64,000 nt of DNA from Shewanella zhangzhouensis (GTDB lineage Bacteria; Pseudomonadota; Gammaproteobacteria; Enterobacterales; Shewanellaceae), in assembly GCF_019457615.1 (NCBI RefSeq), contig NZ_CP080414.1, positions 1,610,501 to 1,674,500 of the forward strand. Direction: 5' to 3'. The notes beneath the pieces were generated by a model. The model saw only the letters and a program-made list of their open reading frames with translations, ran no database searches and was not told the DNA's origin. Shown here one piece after another: positions 16,043 through 24,327 of this stretch. Each line of letters opens with the position of its first letter. Positions within the stretch are counted from its first letter, which is position 1. The position numbers and the translations under genes are program-made.

Positions 16043-17902
16043 ATGGCCTTATTGCAAATCGCCGAGCCCGGCCAAAGCGCCGCGCCTCACCAACACAGAC
16101 TCGCAGTCGGTATCGACCTTGGCACCACCAACTCTTTGGTGGCCGCGGTGCGAAGCGGTGAAGCCAAAACCCTGGCCGATGCCCAGGGCCGCCATTCTCT
16201 GCCCTCTATCGTGCGTTATGCAAAAGACGGTATTTCTGTTGGCCAGGATGCCGAACTGCACAGCGCCACCGATGCCGCCAATACCATAGTCTCAGTAAAA
16301 CGTTTCATGGGGCGCAGCCTGGCAGACATTGAGGCTGGCAGTCAGCGTTTCCCTTATCAGTTCAGTGCCAGTGAAAACGGTTTGCCGCTGTTTAACACCC
16401 CTCAGGGACAGGTGAACCCGGTACAGGTTTCGGCCGAAATTCTGCGCCCGCTTATCGCCCGCGCCGAAGATACCCTTGGCGGTAGCCTGGAAGGCGCCGT
16501 GATTACTGTGCCTGCCTACTTTGATGATGCTCAGCGTCAAGGCACCAAGGATGCCGCCCAGCTTCTGGGTGTGAAAGTACTGCGTTTGCTCAATGAACCC
16601 ACCGCCGCTGCCATCGCCTATGGCTTGGATTCCGGTCAGGAAGGCGTTATCGCCGTGTATGACCTGGGCGGTGGTACCTTTGATATTTCTATTTTGCGTC
16701 TGAACCGCGGTGTGTTTGAAGTACTGGCCACCGGTGGTGATTCGGCCCTTGGCGGCGATGATTTCGATCATCTGCTCGGCGGATATCTTGCCCAGCAATG
16801 GGGACTGGATCTGGCCGATACCAGCCTCGGTCGTAAGCTGATGATTGAAGCGCGCAGAGTAAAAGAAGCCCTTACGGACACCAACACAGTCACTGCGACC
16901 CTTGACTATCAGGCCCAGCGTTTTCAGCTGGACATCGACCGCGGGACTTTTGATGGCCTGATTGCCTCCTTGGTGAAAAAGACCATCGCCGCCTGTCGCC
17001 GCGTGCTGCGTGATGCGGGTATCAATGCCGATGAAGTGCTGGAGACCGTGATGGTAGGCGGCTCGACCCGGGTGCCATTGGTGCGCTCCGAAGTCGAAGC
17101 CTTCTTTGGCAAGGCGCCGCTGACCAGTATTGACCCGGACCGGGTGGTTGCCATTGGCGCGGCCATTCAGGCGGATATTCTGGTGGGCAACAAACCAGAA
17201 TCAGATTTGCTGCTGCTGGATGTCATCCCTTTGTCGCTGGGCATCGAGACCATGGGTGGTTTGGTGGAGAAAATCGTTTCCCGCAATACCACCATTCCGG
17301 TTGCCCGTGCGCAGGAATTCACCACCTTTAAGGACGGCCAAACCGCCATGGCGTTCCACGTGGTGCAGGGCGAGCGTGAGCTGGTTCAGGATTGCCGCTC
17401 ATTGGCGCGCTTTACGCTGAAGGGGATTCCACCGCTTGCTGCCGGCGCTGCCCACATTCGGGTCACTTTTCAGGTGGACGCCGATGGATTGCTCAGCGTC
17501 ACCGCCATGGAAAAGTCCACCGGAGTGAAATCCAGCATTCAGGTGAAGCCTTCCTTTGGCCTGTCAGATACTGAAATTGCCACCATGCTCAAAGACTCCA
17601 TGAAGCATGCCAAGGAAGACATCAGCCGCCGCATGCTGGCTGAGCAGCAGGTAGAAGCAGCCCGTGTACTGGAGTCCTTGCACTCGGCGCTTGCCAAAGA
17701 CAAGCAGCTGCTGTCTGAGGCAGAGCTTAACGATATTACTGCGGCCATGGCCGAACTTGCCGAGATGGCCAAAGGCGATGATGCCGATGCTATTTTGGCG
17801 GCCATTGAGCGACTGGATACCCAAACCCAGGAGTTCGCCGCCAAACGTATGGACAATTCTATCCGCAACGCCCTCAAGGGCCAGTCGGTCGACACTATAT
17901 AG
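16043..17902 (+). CDS. hscA: Hsp70-type chaperone HscA
   Basis: A 619-residue Hsp70 specialised for the Isc system. It uses ATP to release clusters from IscU to acceptors. The nucleotide-binding domain has GIDLGTTNSLVA (24-35), VYDLGGGTFDIS and GGSTRVP motifs; the substrate-binding domain begins near residue 390 and ends in a helical lid. It lacks the DnaK acidic EEVD-like C-terminus. It is translationally close to hscB and fdx. Confidence 0.97.
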   Translation: MALLQIAEPGQSAAPHQHRLAVGIDLGTTNSLVAAVRSGEAKTLADAQGRHSLPSIVRYAKDGISVGQDAELHSATDAANTIVSVKRFMGRSLADIEAGSQRFPYQFSASENGLPLFNTPQGQVNPVQVSAEILRPLIARAEDTLGGSLEGAVITVPAYFDDAQRQGTKDAAQLLGVKVLRLLNEPTAAAIAYGLDSGQEGVIAVYDLGGGTFDISILRLNRGVFEVLATGGDSALGGDDFDHLLGGYLAQQWGLDLADTSLGRKLMIEARRVKEALTDTNTVTATLDYQAQRFQLDIDRGTFDGLIASLVKKTIAACRRVLRDAGINADEVLETVMVGGSTRVPLVRSEVEAFFGKAPLTSIDPDRVVAIGAAIQADILVGNKPESDLLLLDVIPLSLGIETMGGLVEKIVSRNTTIPVARAQEFTTFKDGQTAMAFHVVQGERELVQDCRSLARFTLKGIPPLAAGAAHIRVTFQVDADGLLSVTAMEKSTGVKSSIQVKPSFGLSDTEIATMLKDSMKHAKEDISRRMLAEQQVEAARVLESLHSALAKDKQLLSEAELNDITAAMAELAEMAKGDDADAILAAIERLDTQTQEFAAKRMDNSIRNALKGQSVDTI

Positions 17903-17910
17903 GTAACAAC

Positions 17911-18246
17911 ATGCCGCAAATCGTATTTTTGCCTCACGAAGAACTCTGTCCGGATGGTGCCGTGGTTGAGGCCAAGGTGGGTGAGTCCATTTTGGATGTG
18001 GCCTTAAGAAACGGGATCCACATCGAACACGCCTGTGAAAAATCCTGTGCCTGCACCACCTGTCACGTGGTGGTACGTGAAGGCTTTGATGAGCTTGAAC
18101 CGTCGGATGAACTGGAAGACGATATGCTCGACAAAGCCTGGGGACTGGAGCCGGAAAGCCGTCTGTCTTGCCAGGCTAAGGTCGTGGATTGTGACCTGGT
18201 GGTCGACATTCCCAAGTACACCATCAACATGGTCAGCGAAGGCTAA
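17911..18246 (+). CDS. fdx: [2Fe-2S] ferredoxin of the Isc system
   Basis: A 111-residue adrenodoxin-type ferredoxin. Ligand cysteines fit C-X5-C-X2-C in HACEKSCACTTCHV plus a fourth in SCQAKV. It supplies electrons for cluster assembly on IscU. It is eight bases after hscA and is the last gene of the operon: no iscX follows, and a strong terminator stands right behind it. Confidence 0.97.
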   Translation: MPQIVFLPHEELCPDGAVVEAKVGESILDVALRNGIHIEHACEKSCACTTCHVVVREGFDELEPSDELEDDMLDKAWGLEPESRLSCQAKVVDCDLVVDIPKYTINMVSEG

Positions 18247-18265
18247 TCAGCGCCTTTAGATAATG

Positions 18266-18294
18266 AAAGCCAGTCTTATGACTGGCTTTTTTTT
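18266..18294 (+). terminator. Terminator of the isc operon
   Basis: Stem AAAGCCAGTC with GACTGGCTTT around TTAT, followed by a run of T residues, 20 bases after the fdx stop. Confidence 0.92.
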
Positions 18295-18403
18295 CGGCCG
18301 TCTCGCTATAGTTATTGGCACTGGCCACAGCGGCAATTGGCCGAGATTGCTTTTATGCAAAAGGCGCGTATGATGCGCGGGTTTTTCATTATCGGAGTCA
18401 TGA

Positions 18404-19309
18404 ATGCGGATCGCTGTTTTATCTCAGGGGCCAGAACTCTATTCCACCCGTCGTTTGGTGGAGGCCGCCAAAGAGCGGGGTCATGAGGTCAGGGTCATTA
18501 ACCCCCTTGAGTGTTATATGAACATCAATATGCGGGCGTCCAGCATTCACATTGCCGGGGAAGAGCTGCCTATTTTCGATGCCGTGATCCCGCGCATAGG
18601 CTCGGCCATCACCTTTTACGGCTGTGCCGTGTTGAGGCAATTTGAAATGATGGGGGTGTATACCCTCAATGAATCTGTCGCCGTGACCCGTTCCCGGGAT
18701 AAGCTGCGTTCAATGCAGCTGATGTCTCGTCGTGGTATTGGTCTGCCGATCACCGGATTTGCCAATAAGCCGTCGGATATTCCTGACTTGATCGAGATGG
18801 TAGGTGGTGCTCCGCTGGTGATTAAATTGCTGGAAGGCACCCAGGGCATAGGTGTCGTGCTCGCCGAGACCCGTAAAGCGGCCGAGAGCGTGATTGAAGC
18901 CTTTATGGGCCTTAAGGCCAACATCATGGTGCAGGAATATATCCGCGAGGCCAATGGCGCAGATATTCGCTGTTTTGTGTTGGGTGACAAGGTGGTAGCA
19001 GCCATGAAGCGTCAGGCTGCGCCCGGTGAGTTTCGCTCCAATTTGCACCGCGGTGGCAGTGCTACTCTCGTTAAGCTGACGCCGGAAGAGCGCTCTGTCG
19101 CCGTCCGCGCTGCCAAGACCATGGGGTTGAATGTAGCTGGCGTGGATTTGCTGCGCTCAAACCACGGCCCATTGGTGATGGAAGTCAACTCATCTCCCGG
19201 ACTCGAAGGCATAGAAGGCGCCACCGGTAAGGATGTTGCCGGCGCCATCATTGCCTTTATCGAGAAAGCCGCCCATAAGAAACCCAAGCAAACGGGTGCC
19301 CGTGGTTAA
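18404..19309 (+). CDS. rimK: Ribosomal protein S6 glutamate ligase RimK
   Basis: A 301-residue ATP-grasp ligase that adds glutamate residues to the C-terminus of ribosomal protein S6. It starts MRIAVLSQGPELYSTRRLVE. The ATP-grasp region spans about 105-290 with LLEGTQGIGVVLAE and the metal-binding MEVNSSPGLEGIE block. GGAG stands upstream of the ATG. Length and motifs match the short RimK family. It is a separate unit after the isc terminator. Confidence 0.94.
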   Translation: MRIAVLSQGPELYSTRRLVEAAKERGHEVRVINPLECYMNINMRASSIHIAGEELPIFDAVIPRIGSAITFYGCAVLRQFEMMGVYTLNESVAVTRSRDKLRSMQLMSRRGIGLPITGFANKPSDIPDLIEMVGGAPLVIKLLEGTQGIGVVLAETRKAAESVIEAFMGLKANIMVQEYIREANGADIRCFVLGDKVVAAMKRQAAPGEFRSNLHRGGSATLVKLTPEERSVAVRAAKTMGLNVAGVDLLRSNHGPLVMEVNSSPGLEGIEGATGKDVAGAIIAFIEKAAHKKPKQTGARG

Positions 19310-19463
19310 GGCCATTTTGTGATCCAGGATGGATTTTAAGGTTAAGTCTTTGTAAGCCCATGTGAACTTTGATCGCCGTCAAACTCGGCATTGTCCATGG
19401 GCGTAAGCTTGTCACATGGCCGCCCGGTGCGGCATTCATGCTTATAAATAAAAGGACGCTGCC

Positions 19464-19625
19464 ATGAAATCTGTACTGCCTCTGCTCCTGCTTGTTCCCG
19501 CCGCTGCCATGGCCCATGAGGGGCACGGTGGAGTGGGGCTCTTCCACCATATGATGGACCTGCTGCCTGCCATAGCGCTGGTGGCCATTGCCGGTACCTG
19601 GTGGTGGGCCAAGGGCCGCAAATAA
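19464..19625 (+). CDS. Small secreted/membrane His-rich protein (53 aa)
   Basis: A 53-codon gene below common length cut-offs. AAAGGA precedes the ATG. It begins with a classical signal peptide (MKSVLPLLLLVPAAAMA), so cleavage after AMA would leave a mature protein starting HEGHGG. It continues with FHHMMD and one transmembrane helix (LLPAIALVAIAGTWWW) before a basic AKGRK end. The His-rich periplasmic face suggests binding of copper or another metal, but that is inference. It resembles short AHxGH-type single-helix proteins seen in other bacteria; I cannot name a function. Confidence 0.7.
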   Translation: MKSVLPLLLLVPAAAMAHEGHGGVGLFHHMMDLLPAIALVAIAGTWWWAKGRK

Positions 19626-19646
19626 GCCCTATCAAATATTTCGGAA

Positions 19647-19682
19647 CCAAACCTTGCAGAGCCCCGGCTTTGCAAGGTTTGG
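19647..19682 (+). terminator. Long hairpin after the small His-rich gene
   Basis: A 17-pair stem (CCAAACCTTGCAGAGCC with GGCTTTGCAAGGTTTGG, one G-U pair) around a two-base loop. No T-run follows, so it may terminate weakly, stabilise the upstream mRNA, or insulate ndk. Confidence 0.5.
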
Positions 19683-19728
19683 TGTGCCTGTCTATGTGAT
19701 AAAGATAGGCTTTGTGAAATAAATCCCG

Positions 19729-19734
19729 TATAAT
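19729..19734 (+). promoter_or_regulatory. Probable -10 element of the ndk promoter
   Basis: A perfect TATAAT 42 bases upstream of the ndk start. No convincing -35 sequence is seen at the usual distance. Confidence 0.55.
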
Positions 19735-19776
19735 CCGCGCGAATTTTACAAACTTGCTCATCAAAGGAAGCTAGTT

Positions 19777-20208
19777 ATGGCGATCGAACGCACTTTTTCT
19801 ATCATCAAGCCTGATGCTGTTGCCAAGAACCACATCGGTGCTATCTACAACCGTTTTGAATCTGCTGGTCTGAAAATCATCGCTGCTAAAATGGTTCACC
19901 TGACCAAAGAGCAGGCTGAAGGTTTCTACGCTGAGCACAGCGAGCGTCCTTTCTTCGGCGCCTTGGTATCTTTCATGACTTCTGGTCCTATCATGGTTCA
20001 GGTTCTGGAAGGTGAAAACGCCGTTCTGGCCAACCGCGAAATCATGGGTGCTACCAACCCAGCTCAAGCTGCCCGCGGTACTCTGCGTGCTGACTACGCT
20101 GCCAGCATCGACGAAAACGCTGTACACGGTTCTGACGCTCTGGCTTCTGCCGAGCGCGAAATCGCTTACTTCTTCGCTGCTGACGAGCTGTGCCCACGCA
20201 CTCGCTAA
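19777..20208 (+). CDS. ndk: Nucleoside diphosphate kinase
   Basis: A 143-residue enzyme that transfers phosphate from ATP to nucleoside diphosphates through a phosphohistidine. It starts MAIERTFSIIKPDAV, and the active-site His is in NAVHGSDALASA near residue 117. AAGGAAG precedes the ATG. Codon use is strongly biased to preferred codons (many GCT, GGT, CTG), suggesting high expression. It is a single-gene unit with its own terminator. Confidence 0.98.
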   Translation: MAIERTFSIIKPDAVAKNHIGAIYNRFESAGLKIIAAKMVHLTKEQAEGFYAEHSERPFFGALVSFMTSGPIMVQVLEGENAVLANREIMGATNPAQAARGTLRADYAASIDENAVHGSDALASAEREIAYFFAADELCPRTR

Positions 20209-20223
20209 TCAGTTGCCGATAAT

Positions 20224-20252
20224 AAAAAAGGAGCCGAATGGCTCCTTTTTTA
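20224..20252 (+). terminator. Terminator of ndk
   Basis: AAAAAAGGAGCC pairs with GGCTCCTTTTTT around GAAT. It is symmetrical, so it could also act on the opposite strand against the convergent DksA-like gene. Confidence 0.92.
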
Positions 20253-20350
20253 TTTTCCATCGCCCAAGGTGTGGCCAGACTCATATGCCGTTTTCTGCAA
20301 ATGATGGCCATGCCTTAACAGTGAATCCTCTGTGTTAGCGTGCTCCGCCC

Positions 20351-20704
20351 TCAGTGATTGAGCCGCAGCTCGTGTCTGTGCTCATGGCGATAATGGTCGT
20401 CACAGGCCAGGCAGCGCTGAACGGTCGGATCCCGTATCAACCTCTCCTGCTCTATTTCGGATTCGCAGTCGGCACACAGGCCGTAGAGTCCCAAGTCCAA
20501 CTGACATTGCGCCGCATCCAGGCGGGTTAGTCTGTCATAGATGGGATCATCCGCCAGGTGCAGTCGGGTAAGGGTATCGATAAGCTCGCTCAGCGAGGCT
20601 TTTAAGGCCGAGCCTTGTAGCTCGGGGAAGGGGAGTGCCGCTATCTCTTCCCTGAGTGTGGCTTCAAGCTGTGATAAAGCTTGTCTGGTGTTGGCTATAG
20701 TCAC
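20351..20704 (-). CDS. TraR/DksA-family zinc-finger protein
   Basis: A 117-residue protein with an N-terminal alpha-helical part and a C-terminal C4 zinc finger (CADC ... CLAC, about 82-104). The family binds RNA polymerase through the secondary channel or acts as an unknown accessory factor. It is shorter than DksA (about 150 residues) and lacks the clear DxxDxA coiled-coil tip, so DksA-like activity is not assured. The start is GTG with AGGGGA upstream. The C-terminus is His-rich (HYRHEHRHELRLNH). Confidence 0.85.
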   Translation of the reverse strand: MTIANTRQALSQLEATLREEIAALPFPELQGSALKASLSELIDTLTRLHLADDPIYDRLTRLDAAQCQLDLGLYGLCADCESEIEQERLIRDPTVQRCLACDDHYRHEHRHELRLNH

Positions 20705-20894
20705 GGTTATCCCCTGTCGTTACATAAGTCCAATTCAACATGGATTGGATTTCAGTCTAGTAGCCCCGGTGCGCGGGACTATGACAAGGATCAAAACACC
20801 GTTCGATTTTTCATTTCAGCTGGGTGTAAAGCCTTTGCAGATCAAAGATTGCCACAGTTGTAAGCGCGCGGCCCTGTTTAAGTGCCGCCCATTC

Positions 20895-21860
20895 TTACTC
20901 CATTGGCGCCAGCCTGGATGCCGCCAGTTTGAGGCCATCCAGTATGTCCTCGGTGGTTTTGTGAATGCGGATTTCCCTGAACAGCTCATCTGCTTCCGGA
21001 TATTGCCTGCTCAGGTAACTGAACCACTGCTTGATGCGTGCCGGGTAATAGGTGGCCTTGAGCCCTGAGGTTTCCAGCTCCGAGTAATGGATCATTAATC
21101 TCAGGGTGGTGGCCCAATCATAGGGGGTATCACCCTTGATGCTGGCAGCCAGGTTTGGCATTGACAAGGCTCCCCGACCAATCATGATGCTGTCGCAGCC
21201 TGTTACTTCCATGCAGCGCTCTGCGTCCTCACGGCTCCAGATTTCGCCGTTGGCTATGACGGGAATGGGCAAGCGCTCACGCACCTCGGTGATGTACTCC
21301 CAATAGGCGGGCGGCTTATAACCGTCGACCTTGCTGCGGGCATGAATGGCAAGCTCGGTGGCGCCGGCTTCGTATACGGCCAGGGCGTTTTCCATGAACA
21401 GGGATTTGTCTTCGTACCCCAGACGAATTTTGGCGGTGACCGGTTGCTCGCCGGGCACTGCCTGACGCATGGCTTTAACAATGTCGTGAATTAATTCGGG
21501 ATATTGCAGCAGCACGGCACCACCCTTACTGCGGTTAACCATTTTGGCCGGGCAGCCAAAGTTGGCATCCACACCTCGGGAGCCAAGGGTCACCGCCCGC
21601 AGGGCGTTTTCGGCCATCCAACCGGGTTCCTGGCCCAATATCTGAACCCGCACCGGGGTACCACTCTTGGTCAGGCCGTTGTTTTTCAGCTCAGGACAGA
21701 GGCGATAGTAGACCTTTTCCGGTAATAGCTGATCCACCACGCGCACAAACTCGGTAACCAGGAGATCGTATGGGTTGATGGAGGAGAGCAGCTCCCTCAT
21801 CAAATGATCCAGCACGCCCTCCATTGGGGCCAAAATAATTCGCAAGCTGATATCCCGCAT
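20895..21860 (-). CDS. dusC: tRNA-dihydrouridine synthase C
   Basis: FMN enzyme that reduces a specific uridine (U16 in E. coli) in tRNA. The 321-residue product resembles E. coli DusC throughout: LAPMEGVLDHLMRELL, TEFVRVVDQLLPEKV, NFGCPAKMVNRSKGGAVLL (catalytic Cys) and IPVIANGEIWSREDAE. The ATG at 21860 lacks a good ribosome binding site; the in-frame TTG at 21845 gives the usual family start (M)RIILAPMEG and may be the true start. Monocistronic as far as can be seen. Confidence 0.93.
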   Translation of the reverse strand: MRDISLRIILAPMEGVLDHLMRELLSSINPYDLLVTEFVRVVDQLLPEKVYYRLCPELKNNGLTKSGTPVRVQILGQEPGWMAENALRAVTLGSRGVDANFGCPAKMVNRSKGGAVLLQYPELIHDIVKAMRQAVPGEQPVTAKIRLGYEDKSLFMENALAVYEAGATELAIHARSKVDGYKPPAYWEYITEVRERLPIPVIANGEIWSREDAERCMEVTGCDSIMIGRGALSMPNLAASIKGDTPYDWATTLRLMIHYSELETSGLKATYYPARIKQWFSYLSRQYPEADELFREIRIHKTTEDILDGLKLAASRLAPME

Positions 21861-22125
21861 CCATTAAAAATAAGCGCGGCATTTTACCGCGCGCCCGCAG
21901 CTTTACCAAGCGTGGAAAAAGATTGGAACAACTCCAATGCCAACAACTTGATACCCATGGTAAAAGTGTCTAGCTTAAAGGCTCTGCCTTGCACTCTTTT
22001 TAAAAAATTTCTGTGAGTGCATTGGAAATTTGAAATAAAAACAGGTCGCCATGGGTCTGGTTAAGCAGACTGGCAGCAAAAGGCGGCCGTCATAACTCAC
22101 TGAAACACACAGAAGGAAGAAGACT

Positions 22126-22569
22126 ATGAACAGCATCAAGAAAACCGCCGCTGCAGTTGCACTGGGAAGCGTTGTTGTGGGCGCAGCGTTTGCAGCCGAA
22201 GCGCAGGCCAACCCTTTTGGCTTCGATGAAATGCACGCCGGTTACCAGCTGGTGGGTGACGAAGGTAAATGTGGTGAAGGTAAGTGCGGCGAAGGCAAAA
22301 AGGCCAAAGAAGGTAAGTGTGGTGAGGGTAAATGCGGTGAAGGCATGAAGGCCAAAGAAGGTAAGTGCGGCGAAGGTAAGTGTGGTGAGGGTATGAAAAA
22401 AGGCCATGAAACTGCCGAAAAAGCCAAAGAAGGCAAGTGCGGTGAAGGCAAATGTGGCGAAGGCATGAAGAAAGGCCATGAAGCTGCCGAAAAAGCCAAA
22501 GAAGGTAAGTGTGGCGAAGCTAAAGGCACTGAAAAAGCCAAAGAAGGCAAGTGCGGTGGCGCTCACTGA
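22126..22569 (+). CDS. hvfA: HvfA-type RiPP precursor, Cys-rich EGKCG-repeat protein
   Basis: A 147-residue exported precursor. A signal peptide (MNSIKKTAAAVALGSVVVGA, cleavage near AFA/AQA) and a short spacer are followed by a repetitive core with ten EGKCG motifs, one cysteine each, mostly in pairs (EGKCGEGKCGEG) separated by KAKE or KKGHE linkers. In Haemophilus HvfA, such cysteines are converted by HvfBC into copper-binding oxazolone-thioamide groups. It directly precedes hvfB and hvfC homologues, so the same chemistry is expected. AAGGAAG is the ribosome binding site. Repeat number and the signal peptide are seen; modification and copper binding are inferred. Confidence 0.9.
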   Translation: MNSIKKTAAAVALGSVVVGAAFAAEAQANPFGFDEMHAGYQLVGDEGKCGEGKCGEGKKAKEGKCGEGKCGEGMKAKEGKCGEGKCGEGMKKGHETAEKAKEGKCGEGKCGEGMKKGHEAAEKAKEGKCGEAKGTEKAKEGKCGGAH

Positions 22570-22578
22570 TAACAGGCA

Positions 22579-22610
22579 GCCACGCGGGAAATAACCCGCG
22601 TGGCATTTTA
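22579..22610 (+). terminator. Hairpin between hvfA and hvfB, likely partial terminator
   Basis: Perfect ten-pair stem (GCCACGCGGG with CCCGCGTGGC) around AAATAA, followed by ATTTTATT. It lies between the precursor stop and the enzyme start in one operon, so partial termination or 3'-end protection would give more precursor than enzyme message. Confidence 0.75.
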
Positions 22611-22631
22611 TTCGCAGGCAGAGGTGATCAC

Positions 22632-23468
22632 ATGGCAGTATCCTCGCTGGCCGGACTGGGGCTAAGGCGCGAAATGTTGGCTGAATTCAGTCAATCGGTT
22701 CCGGCACAAATCGATTTTTTTGAAGTTGCCCCGGAAAACTGGATGGCGCTTGGTGGTAAATACGGCAAACAATTCCGTGCCTTAACCGAGCGTCATGCAT
22801 TTTTCTGTCACGGCTTGTCCCTGTCTATCGGCAGCAGTGCGCCGCTGGACGTTGACTTTATCAAGGGCATTAAAGCCTTTCTCGATTTGCACGGAATCGC
22901 AGTCTATTCAGAGCACCTGAGTTACTGCTCTGGCTCGGGGCACCTGTACGATTTAATGCCCATGCCTTTTACCCCGGAGGCTGTTCGTCATATCGCCGGG
23001 CGGGTTAAGCAGGTGGAAGACATCATTGAGCGGCCGTTAATCCTGGAAAACATCTCGTTTTACGCCGCGCCCGGCGCACAGATGACAGAGCAGGAGTTTG
23101 TGCTGGCGGTGCTGGAGGAAGCAGATTGCCAGCTACTGCTGGACGTGAACAACATCTATGTGAATTCAATCAATCACAATTATGATGCGGCTGCCTATCT
23201 GGCGGCCATGCCCACCGAGCGCATACGTTATCTCCATGTGGCAGGCCACTACGTGGAAGCCCCCGACCTGATAGTGGATACCCATGGGGCAGACATAGTG
23301 GACCCGGTATGGCAACTGCTCGCCGACTGTTATGCGCTGCACGGGCCTTTACCCACCTTGCTCGAAAGAGATTTCAATATTCCGCCGACCGAGATCTTGC
23401 TTCAGGAAATTGATCGCATCCGGGATTGTCAGGCTGCGGCAATTCGCACCAGCAGGAGGGCCGGATGA
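22632..23468 (+). CDS. hvfB: HvfB, DUF692/MbnB-like multi-iron oxidase
   Basis: A 278-residue TIM-barrel protein of the DUF692 (MbnB/HvfB) family, which uses a non-heme iron cluster to convert cysteines of a precursor into oxazolone-thioamide pairs. Family segments are clear: FFEVAPENWM near 25, FFCHGLSLSIGS, VYSEHLSYCSG, PLILENISFYA, LLLDVNNIYVN, YLHVAGHY and VDTHGADIVDP, holding the metal-ligand Glu, His, Asp and Asn residues. The ATG at 22632 follows AGAGGTGA. Its stop overlaps hvfC by four bases, indicating translational coupling of a two-protein complex. Confidence 0.92.
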   Translation: MAVSSLAGLGLRREMLAEFSQSVPAQIDFFEVAPENWMALGGKYGKQFRALTERHAFFCHGLSLSIGSSAPLDVDFIKGIKAFLDLHGIAVYSEHLSYCSGSGHLYDLMPMPFTPEAVRHIAGRVKQVEDIIERPLILENISFYAAPGAQMTEQEFVLAVLEEADCQLLLDVNNIYVNSINHNYDAAAYLAAMPTERIRYLHVAGHYVEAPDLIVDTHGADIVDPVWQLLADCYALHGPLPTLLERDFNIPPTEILLQEIDRIRDCQAAAIRTSRRAG

Positions 23469-24220
23469 GTTTTAAGGATATCCAGGCCGATTTTATCGAG
23501 GCCATCCGCAGACCGGATTTACCCTGTCCCTATGGGATAGCCCCCCAGAGGATGGGGGTATATCGCGAACTTTTTTTCAACAACGTCAGTGGTTTTGTAA
23601 ACAGTGCTTTTCCGGTGCTCAAGAGCCTCTATGGGGACGCGCAGTGGCAGGCGCTGTTGCGGCAGTTCTTTATCGAGCATGACTGCCAAAATCCGCTGTT
23701 TATTGGCATCGCCGGGGAGTTTTTGGCTTTTTTAAGTGCCCGTGAGCCCCTGGCAGGCGAGCCGCCGTTTTTGCTGGAGCTGGCGCACTATGAATGGCTG
23801 GAGCTGGTGGTGGCCACAGCGGTGGAGCAGGGCGATGAAGCCGCTTTCGATGACGGCGCATTGGCGCAAAAAGCCTACCTTCAGGCTCGGCTGGGGTTGG
23901 CATCCCATGCCCGGGTGGCGCAGTACCATTTTGAGGTCGAGAAAATTTCACCCCAGTATCAACCGGACTCCCCTCTGCCATCGCCTTGCTATTTTTGTCT
24001 CTATCGGGATGGGGATGATGAGGTGAGCTTTTTGAAACTCAACCCTATGACGGCGCAGCTGTTGGCAGTTTTGGAAGTCAGTACCGGTATTGAGTACACC
24101 GAGCTACTGCAAAAAATGCAGGCACTTTACCCCAACTTTGACGGGCAGCAGCTCCGGGAGGGCATTGCTCAGGTGCTTGGGCAAATGGCTGTCCGGGGTG
24201 TGGTAGTGCAAAAGTTGTAA
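23465..24220 (+). CDS. hvfC: HvfC, DUF2063-family partner of HvfB
   Basis: A 251-residue protein with an N-terminal DUF2063 domain (about 1-95: MSFKDIQADFIEAIRRPD, GIAPQRMGVYRELFFNNVSGF) and a less conserved C-terminal domain. In MbnBC and HvfBC systems the C partner binds the precursor leader and presents it to the iron enzyme. The start codon lies inside the hvfB stop (ATGA). No DoxX-type hvfD follows; instead a tiny membrane-peptide gene and a ybaN-like gene do, probably from a separate promoter. Confidence 0.9.
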   Translation: MSFKDIQADFIEAIRRPDLPCPYGIAPQRMGVYRELFFNNVSGFVNSAFPVLKSLYGDAQWQALLRQFFIEHDCQNPLFIGIAGEFLAFLSAREPLAGEPPFLLELAHYEWLELVVATAVEQGDEAAFDDGALAQKAYLQARLGLASHARVAQYHFEVEKISPQYQPDSPLPSPCYFCLYRDGDDEVSFLKLNPMTAQLLAVLEVSTGIEYTELLQKMQALYPNFDGQQLREGIAQVLGQMAVRGVVVQKL

Positions 24221-24327
24221 TAACCCTACACTTAGTTGGTTTTATCGTTCAGGACAAACCGCTAGAATGGCGCCCATTTTGTGAGCTGCATCACGGCAGT
24301 GGTCGTACATTTTGTAGAGGAGTCCAC

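Noticed and set aside
18247..18403. Missing iscX as a deletion from the isc operon
   Set aside because: A clean terminator follows fdx and no remnant is seen; the short operon is a natural variant.
22260..22550. CRISPR-like or satellite repeat
   Set aside because: The repetition is in frame and encodes EGKCG motifs of the HvfA precursor; repeat units are not separated by unique spacers.
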